A stretch of DNA of 11,147 nt from UBA4055 sp036721445 (GTDB lineage Bacteria > UBA4055). The stretch lies in NCBI GenBank assembly GCA_036721445.1, contig DAIMKZ010000078.1, forward strand, positions 1 through 11,147. The letters run 5' to 3'. This document shows, piece by piece, positions 6,332-11,147 of this stretch. How positions within the stretch are numbered: the stretch's first letter is position 1; the number at the start of each line of letters is the position of its first letter. A program made the position numbers and the translations under genes. A model generated the notes under the pieces. That model made no database searches, had not been told where the DNA came from, and worked only from the letters and a program-made list of their open reading frames with translations.

Positions 6332-7176
6332 TGAGAATGATCTACATTCCGCTTATTAAGAAAGCTGTAAAAGAAGATATGGGGAAGAACGGCGATATTA
6401 CTACGGATTCTATAATTTCGTCCGGTAAAAAGGGCAGAGCGATATTGAAGGCAAAGTCCGACGGAATAATCTGCGGGCTTCATGTTTTCGAGGATACATT
6501 TTTTTATATTGATAAAGATCTTAAGATCGAAACATTTTTCAATGACGGCGACCGCATTGTTAAAGGAGATGTTGTCGCGGTGATCAAAGGCAGCCTCAAT
6601 TCGATTCTGAAAGCGGAGAGGACGGCTCTAAATTTCATACAGAGGATGTCGGGAATATCGACCTGCGCGAATCAGTTCGCGGAGGCTGTAAAAGGCACAA
6701 AGGCAGAGGTCTTAGATACCAGAAAGACGCTTCCCGGCTTCAGAACGCTCGACAAATACGCGGTCAAGACCGGCGGGGCAAAAAACCACAGGATCGGGCT
6801 GTTCGATATGTTTCTGATAAAAGACAATCACATTTCAGCGGCCGGAGGGATCACAAAAGCAGTCGAAAAAGCTCTGAAGTTCAGGAAAAAGAAAGGGTTG
6901 GACTCGAAGATCGAGGTAGAGATAAAGAATATTGAAGAGTTTAAAGAAGCTGTTAAGCTTGATGTGGACTGGATCATGCTCGATAACATGAATGTTGAAG
7001 ATATAAAAAAGTGCGTAAAACTGAATAAAGGGAAAAAGAAGCTTGAGATATCCGGGAACGTGAACCTTGAAAGAGTAAGAGAGCTGGCTGAGACGGGAGC
7101 AGATTACATTTCGGTAGGAGCGCTGACGCACAGCGTAAAAGCCATGGACCTGAGTCTTCTGGTAGAGCAGGAGTAG
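6331..7176 (+). CDS. nadC: Nicotinate-nucleotide diphosphorylase (carboxylating), quinolinate phosphoribosyltransferase
   Basis: NadC joins quinolinate to PRPP and decarboxylates it to nicotinate mononucleotide in de novo NAD synthesis. With the start at ATG 6331 the protein is 281 aa, normal for the family. The upstream extension of the frame to 6244 overlaps the previous gene and reads as basic filler. GGAG at 6321-6324 sits six bases before this ATG. Family segments in order are ERTALNF (96-102), LDTRKTLPGFR (128-138) with the catalytic-region Lys132, KTGGAKNHR (146-154), LIKDNH (162-167), EVE (195-197), MLDNM (216-220) and ISGN (240-243), ending with DYISVGALTHS. The start overlaps the preceding stop (TGATG), which suggests translational coupling. 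The usual partners nadA and nadB are not in the window. Confidence 0.97.
   Translation: MRMIYIPLIKKAVKEDMGKNGDITTDSIISSGKKGRAILKAKSDGIICGLHVFEDTFFYIDKDLKIETFFNDGDRIVKGDVVAVIKGSLNSILKAERTALNFIQRMSGISTCANQFAEAVKGTKAEVLDTRKTLPGFRTLDKYAVKTGGAKNHRIGLFDMFLIKDNHISAAGGITKAVEKALKFRKKKGLDSKIEVEIKNIEEFKEAVKLDVDWIMLDNMNVEDIKKCVKLNKGKKKLEISGNVNLERVRELAETGADYISVGALTHSVKAMDLSLLVEQE
7169..7173 (+). promoter_or_regulatory. Ribosome binding site for the TTG start of the lipoprotein gene
   Basis: AGGAG lies inside the last codons of nadC, five bases before TTG at 7179. Together with the signal peptide and lipobox that begin right after this TTG, it fixes the non-ATG start. Confidence 0.65.
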
Positions 7177-7178
7177 TT

Positions 7179-8819
7179 TTGATCAGATTGTTAAAGCATA
7201 TCCTTTCAGTTATTCTTCCTATAGTGCTGATATCTTGCGCTACCGACTATAAGCGCTGGCCGGAAGGCGGGCCGGACGACAAACTGAATCCTGACGTGAA
7301 GGAGACCTCTATTCCCGACGGCTCGCTCAATGCCGGAAAAGATCCTGAGATCGAAATCGGATTTTCCGAATATATCGACAGGAATTCAGCCAGGTCAGCA
7401 GTAAATATTTCTCCACAGTCCGCTCTAAAAAAATCAAAAATACTTTGGTATGACAAAAGCGTAAAAATAAAATTCAATGATCTGGACGACGATCAGACGG
7501 TCGTTATAAGTATAAATCCTACTTTGAAAGACTCGCAGGGAAATCCTCTTTCAGGAGCGTTCTCGACATCATTTTCAACAGGTGGCAGTCTTGACCGTAA
7601 GACTATCACAGGAATGATAAACGGAGCTATAGACAAAGATCAGATCGTAAGCCTGAATTATTCAACTGTTAAAATACATCTTTACAAGATCACGGACGAC
7701 AGCTTGAATTACGCAAAAGCAGAGCCTGAATATTCAGCAGGCCTGTCTTCAGATAATACATTCGAAATGAAAAATCTGAGTTCAGGAGAATATAAGTTCC
7801 TTGCGTTCAGCGACATCAACAAAAACAGCAAACCTGATCTCGAGACCGAAATGATCTCATTTGTGCCCGGTTCGTGCGATCTGACCAAAGCTGACAGTAT
7901 AAGCGTTGAACTTACCATGGGATACAATGATACCGATCCTCCGTTCATAAAAAACATATCCGGTTCAGAGAATAACGTTATTAAGATCGAATTCTCTGAA
8001 GGGATCAAGTTCAATCCGTGGATGGTTGAAGATTTCAGAATAAATGATGAACCTGGGGAATTCGAGATATTTCACGATACGGAAGATCAGAAGTCCGTCT
8101 GGATCAGAACGAAAGAGCTCGTTCCCAACGATATCGTAACAATTAATTCAGGCGAAGTATCCGACTATTTCGGAAATATTATCTCAGAAAAATTCCGAAC
8201 GAAAAAATATACGGTTTCAGACTCGATTTCCGCAAAGGATTTTAAGATCAGTTCGAAATTGCCGTCCTCAATAAATTCTGACGGGCGTCTTATGCTGAAA
8301 ACAAACGACTTTATGAGCGATGATGTTTCCATTTCGTTCCTCAGCCTTAAAGACAGCACGGAATCATATATCGATCTGATAAAGCAGCCTTACAAAATCA
8401 GCGCTGAAATAAAAACTTCAGGTGCTGCAGAGGGCGAACATGAGCTGATGATCAGGCTTTCGGATTCTTTAATTGCAAAGCAGAAAATACTTGTAACAGA
8501 AGAACTTGGTTACGGCAGCATTTCGGGATCGATCGATGGAAGCAGCTCTTCAGGATTCTTAATTTTGCTCAAACCGGTAAAAGGAGGCGAAAAAAACTCT
8601 GTACAGGCTGTTTCCGGCCAATATAAGATCGACGTCAGACCCGGTAAATATTTATGCGCGGCTTTTGAGAATAAGGAGAATAAACTGGTTTACTGGAATG
8701 ATATCTATAAGGAGAAAACGGCATCGGCTGTATTTTATCCTGATACGGTACTTGTGAGAAGGAACTGGGAAACATCGGAAATAGATTTCAAATTTAAAAA
8801 TTCAAATTCAGGGAGATAA
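7179..8819 (+). CDS. Ig-like (SbsA/Big_5-type) domain lipoprotein
   Basis: This is a predicted outer-envelope lipoprotein of unknown function, 546 aa. A hydrophobic signal (residues 5-19) ends in the lipobox LISC with the lipidated Cys20. The GGPDD segment (30-34) matches the GGPxD stretch found after the lipid cysteine in FCB-group relatives. Residues about 38-137 look like an SbsA-type Ig domain ending in FSTGG. Residues about 143-228 look like a carboxypeptidase-regulatory beta domain (SSGEYKFLAFSDINKN). A second Ig-like region spans about 253-345, and a C-terminal beta domain includes YWNDIY (505-510) and RRNW (527-530). No catalytic motif is visible. It may bind or scaffold other surface components, which is inference. 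TTG is the start codon, two bases after nadC, and the stop abuts the manC start, so it belongs to the same operon. Confidence 0.82.
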   Translation: MIRLLKHILSVILPIVLISCATDYKRWPEGGPDDKLNPDVKETSIPDGSLNAGKDPEIEIGFSEYIDRNSARSAVNISPQSALKKSKILWYDKSVKIKFNDLDDDQTVVISINPTLKDSQGNPLSGAFSTSFSTGGSLDRKTITGMINGAIDKDQIVSLNYSTVKIHLYKITDDSLNYAKAEPEYSAGLSSDNTFEMKNLSSGEYKFLAFSDINKNSKPDLETEMISFVPGSCDLTKADSISVELTMGYNDTDPPFIKNISGSENNVIKIEFSEGIKFNPWMVEDFRINDEPGEFEIFHDTEDQKSVWIRTKELVPNDIVTINSGEVSDYFGNIISEKFRTKKYTVSDSISAKDFKISSKLPSSINSDGRLMLKTNDFMSDDVSISFLSLKDSTESYIDLIKQPYKISAEIKTSGAAEGEHELMIRLSDSLIAKQKILVTEELGYGSISGSIDGSSSSGFLILLKPVKGGEKNSVQAVSGQYKIDVRPGKYLCAAFENKENKLVYWNDIYKEKTASAVFYPDTVLVRRNWETSEIDFKFKNSNSGR

Positions 8820-9893
8820 ATGATGTACGCACTTATTATGGCAGGAGGAGTAGGAGCCAGATTCTGGCCGAGGAGCAGGCTGAAGACCCCAAAACACCTT
8901 CTTTCGATCGTAAACGAGAGAACAATGCTGGAAAATACTGTTTTGAGGATGGATGATCTTGTAAGCCGTGATGACTGTTATATAGTCACGAACAGAGAGC
9001 AGAAAGAAAGCATTCTTGAGAATATCAGAGATTTTAGAGAGGATAATATCATTGCCGAGCCTTACGGCAGGAACACAGCGGCAGCCATCGGGTACGGAGC
9101 TGTTAAACTGATGATAAAAGACCCTGAGGCTGTAATGGTTGTCCTTCCGGCCGATCATTTTATTAAGAACGTCGAGATGTTCGGTGAAGTAATAAAAAAT
9201 GCTGTGAACTACTGTGAAAAGGAATCCGACGCGCTTATTACTATAGGTATTGAACCCACGCATCCGGAAACGGGATACGGGTATATTCAGATAGGCAGCG
9301 AGATCGAAAAAGGCATTTACGATGTCAGATCATTTGCGGAAAAACCGAATCTGGAAACAGCTTTAAGATTTCTGGAAAGCAGGGAGTTCTACTGGAACAG
9401 CGGCATGTTTATCTGGAAAGCTTCGACCATAATGAAAAATATTGAAAAATTCCTGCCCGACCTTTATGAGAACCTTATGGAGCTCAAAGCGGCAATGATC
9501 GGGAAAGAGCCCGAATCGGTGATCGAAAAAATATACAGCGAAATGCGCTCCATCTCTATTGATTACGGAGTTATGGAAAGAGCCGAAAATGTCAAAGTGC
9601 TTCTCGGTAATTTCGGATGGTCCGATGTAGGTAGCTGGTTCGAAATATACCGACTCAAGGAAAAAGACGACAAGCAGAATGTGGTAGACTGCGATAAATT
9701 CATATCTATCGATACCGAAGGCTGTCTGATCTCATCTGAAAATGACCAGAAACTTATAACCTGCATCGGTTTGAAAGACATGGCGGTCATAGATACAAGC
9801 GACAGCCTTTTAATTACACCGCTGTCAAGATCACAGGATGTTAAGGACCTGGTAGAAAAAATCAAGCTCAATAAACACAATAATGTTCTTTAA
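8820..9893 (+). CDS. manC: Mannose-1-phosphate guanylyltransferase
   Basis: This enzyme makes GDP-mannose from mannose-1-phosphate and GTP, supplying mannose and fucose-type sugars for surface glycans. The 357-aa protein has only the nucleotidyltransferase part and its short C-terminal extension. The phosphomannose isomerase domain found in bifunctional forms is absent. Motifs in order are MAGGVGARFWPRSR (7-20) with PKH (24-26), EPYGRNTA (80-87), PADH (110-113), PETGYGYI (149-156), FAEKP (172-176), WNSGMF (192-197), IDYGVME (246-252) and GWSDVGSW (265-272). Translation can start at 8820 or at the next codon (8823). GGGAGA at 8811-8816 lies just upstream, and the first ATG directly follows the stop of the lipoprotein gene. 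The symbol follows the usual bacterial name for this activity. Confidence 0.93.
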   Translation: MMYALIMAGGVGARFWPRSRLKTPKHLLSIVNERTMLENTVLRMDDLVSRDDCYIVTNREQKESILENIRDFREDNIIAEPYGRNTAAAIGYGAVKLMIKDPEAVMVVLPADHFIKNVEMFGEVIKNAVNYCEKESDALITIGIEPTHPETGYGYIQIGSEIEKGIYDVRSFAEKPNLETALRFLESREFYWNSGMFIWKASTIMKNIEKFLPDLYENLMELKAAMIGKEPESVIEKIYSEMRSISIDYGVMERAENVKVLLGNFGWSDVGSWFEIYRLKEKDDKQNVVDCDKFISIDTEGCLISSENDQKLITCIGLKDMAVIDTSDSLLITPLSRSQDVKDLVEKIKLNKHNNVL

Positions 9894-9910
9894 TTAACCC
9901 GGAGCGCAAA

Positions 9911-10609
9911 ATGGATGAAAAGGACAAAATAGAATTCTTAAGATCTATTTCTCTATGTCAGGACATGAACGAAAAAGAGATAACCGACATAGCCGCGCAC
10001 TGTCAGCTCAAGAAATTCTCAAAAAAAAATATAGTTTTTCTCGAGCAGGATCCCGGTAATATGTTCTATATAATCTATTCCGGTAAGATCAAGATCACAA
10101 AGCTCAATAACGACGGTGATGAAGTTATTCTGTCGATTTTGGGTCAGGGGGATTATTTCGGAGAGATGTCTCTTTTAGACAATAACAAAAGGAATGCGAA
10201 CGCAATAGCTCTGGACGATCTTGAACTTCTGACAATTGTGAGAAATGAATTTCTCGAAGTGCTTCACAGTAATACTAATTTTACGTTTAATCTGCTTAAA
10301 ACATTCGCAATAAGACTAAGGACAACAGATATAAGGGTAAAAAGCTTTTTCCTTGACGACGCACAGCAGAAGGTTCTCATGATGCTGTATGATATGAGCG
10401 AGAAAATGGGCGTCAGAAAGGGCAGTCACATGGTGCTCAAGGATATGCCTGTTCAGACAGATCTCGCGAATCTTACGGGTATTTCAAGGGAAACTCTTTC
10501 CAGGATCAGCAAGAAGTTCGAGATGAACGAACTGATCGTAAGGGACGGTAAAGATATTATTATACCTGATTACAATGAATTCGTGTCCAGATTTATAAAT
10601 GAAGACTAA
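9911..10609 (+). CDS. Crp/Fnr family transcriptional regulator
   Basis: This 232-aa protein has an N-terminal cyclic-nucleotide-binding-type beta barrel (about 10-125) and a C-terminal winged helix-turn-helix. The phosphate-binding cassette reads GEMSLLD (84-90) with Glu85 and Arg94 kept, but the residue after the arginine is Asn95 where CRP has Ser. The effector may therefore be cyclic nucleotide or something else. Only two cysteines are present (16 and 31), so an FNR-type 4Fe-4S sensor is unlikely. The DNA-reading helix lies in the segment TDLANLTGISRETLSRISKKF (183-203), with the family's SRET-SR pattern. GGAG at 9901-9904 sits six bases before the ATG. It follows manC by 17 nt and overlaps the next gene by 11 nt, so it sits inside the operon and may regulate it, though I see no clear binding palindrome. 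Confidence 0.92.
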   Translation: MDEKDKIEFLRSISLCQDMNEKEITDIAAHCQLKKFSKKNIVFLEQDPGNMFYIIYSGKIKITKLNNDGDEVILSILGQGDYFGEMSLLDNNKRNANAIALDDLELLTIVRNEFLEVLHSNTNFTFNLLKTFAIRLRTTDIRVKSFFLDDAQQKVLMMLYDMSEKMGVRKGSHMVLKDMPVQTDLANLTGISRETLSRISKKFEMNELIVRDGKDIIIPDYNEFVSRFINED

Positions 10610-11147
10610 ATTCGCAGATCTCCACATACATACAAGATACTCGGACGGGACTTATAAGGTCGCTGAAGTGTTCAGAATAGCAAAGAAATTCAGATTTTCA
10701 GCTGTCAGCATAACCGACCACGACAGTACTGACTCTTTCGATGAGGCTTTCAGTCTTTCAAAAAATTTCGGAATAGAGATCATCCCCGGTGTGGAGCTGT
10801 CATGCGACTACGAAGGACTTGATATACATATACTCGGGTATTTTCTTGATACAAAAGACGACAAACTCAAGAATTACCTGAAGGATTTTAAGGATGCGCG
10901 AGCGGACCGGGCAAAGAAAATGACTGAACTTCTTCAGAGCGACGGTATCAATGTCAGCTACGAAGATGTCCTTAAGATCTCGCCCGACGGTACCATCGCA
11001 AGACCTCACATAGCTCAGCTTTTAATAGAAAAGGGATATGCCTACAGCATTCAGGATGCATTCGTAAAATATATCGGCTCAGAGTCAAAGTATTATGTAG
11101 ATAAATATAAGATAGGGCCGGAAGAGGCTATAGATCTCGTGCATAAA
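10599..11147 (+). CDS. PHP-domain phosphoesterase, TrpH/YciV-like (3' end beyond window)
   Basis: The frame is open from ATG 10599 to the last base, giving 183 codons with no stop, so the gene is cut by the window edge. PHP metal-ligand motifs are all present: HIH (9-11) followed by TRYSDG, TDHD (39-42), GVE with Glu66, His77 in DIHILGY and RPHIA with His137. The RPHIA to KYKIGPEEAIDLVHK region matches TrpH/YciV-type phosphoesterases, which hydrolyse 3',5'-nucleotide bisphosphates such as pAp or the 5' ends of small RNA. The next expected motif (AGG...LAHP) would lie just past the window. Its start overlaps the last 11 nt of the regulator gene and has no good Shine-Dalgarno site, which suggests translational coupling. 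Confidence 0.9.
   Translation, partial: MKTKFADLHIHTRYSDGTYKVAEVFRIAKKFRFSAVSITDHDSTDSFDEAFSLSKNFGIEIIPGVELSCDYEGLDIHILGYFLDTKDDKLKNYLKDFKDARADRAKKMTELLQSDGINVSYEDVLKISPDGTIARPHIAQLLIEKGYAYSIQDAFVKYIGSESKYYVDKYKIGPEEAIDLVHK

Noticed and set aside
8808..9263. 151-codon minus-strand frame opposite manC
   Set aside because: It lies wholly within a well-supported manC, has no recognisable motif, and arises from codon usage on the other strand.
1..11147. CRISPR array, transposon, phage, toxin-antitoxin or defence system
   Set aside because: No spaced direct repeats, transposase, integrase or defence-type domains were seen. Every gene fits a known housekeeping-type family.

Overview
The window carries ten protein-coding genes, nine complete and one cut by the right edge. 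They are packed tightly on moderately AT-rich DNA, and every gene but one is on the + strand. All ten belong to recognisable families. I see no phage, transposon, CRISPR array, toxin-antitoxin or defence cassette, no tRNA or rRNA, and no evidence of a new multi-gene system. It looks like an ordinary chromosomal housekeeping region.

Organism: the best phylogenetic hint is the lipoprotein at 7179-8819. It has the layout (lipobox, GGPDD segment, SbsA-like Ig domain, late NW motif) common in Bacteroidota, Ignavibacteria and other members of the FCB group. Obg lacks the C-terminal OCT domain, as in Bacteroidota. However, most genes have clear Shine-Dalgarno sequences, which Bacteroidota usually lack. 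I infer an FCB-group bacterium outside core Bacteroidota, perhaps a candidate phylum, with low confidence at phylum level.

Layout: positions 1-38 are a (GAGTA)n pentanucleotide array, followed by an AT-rich stretch with a good promoter for obg (240-1226). A strong intrinsic terminator at 1248-1285 separates obg from dprA (1307-2428, GTG start). queC (about 2506-3180) has its own promoter and is followed after 17 nt by a D,D-carboxypeptidase gene (3198-4139). The only minus-strand gene, a TIGR01212-type radical SAM protein (4131-5036), converges on the carboxypeptidase gene with a 9-nt overlap. A divergent 116-bp intergenic region (5037-5152) then carries a promoter for a tight rightward cluster: alkaline-phosphatase-superfamily enzyme, nadC, Ig-like lipoprotein, mannose-1-phosphate guanylyltransferase, Crp/Fnr-type regulator and a PHP-domain phosphoesterase that runs off the end. 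Gaps in that cluster run from -11 to +17 nt, so it is probably one operon.

How the genes relate: they cover unrelated core tasks. These are ribosome-associated GTPase, DNA uptake and recombination, queuosine precursor synthesis, peptidoglycan trimming, NAD synthesis, an envelope lipoprotein, GDP-mannose supply, transcription control and nucleotide phosphoester hydrolysis. The most reusable observation is that three intergenic regions share one promoter geometry: a TTG-starting -35, a 17-bp spacer, a TA-rich -10, and a leader of only about 20 nt.
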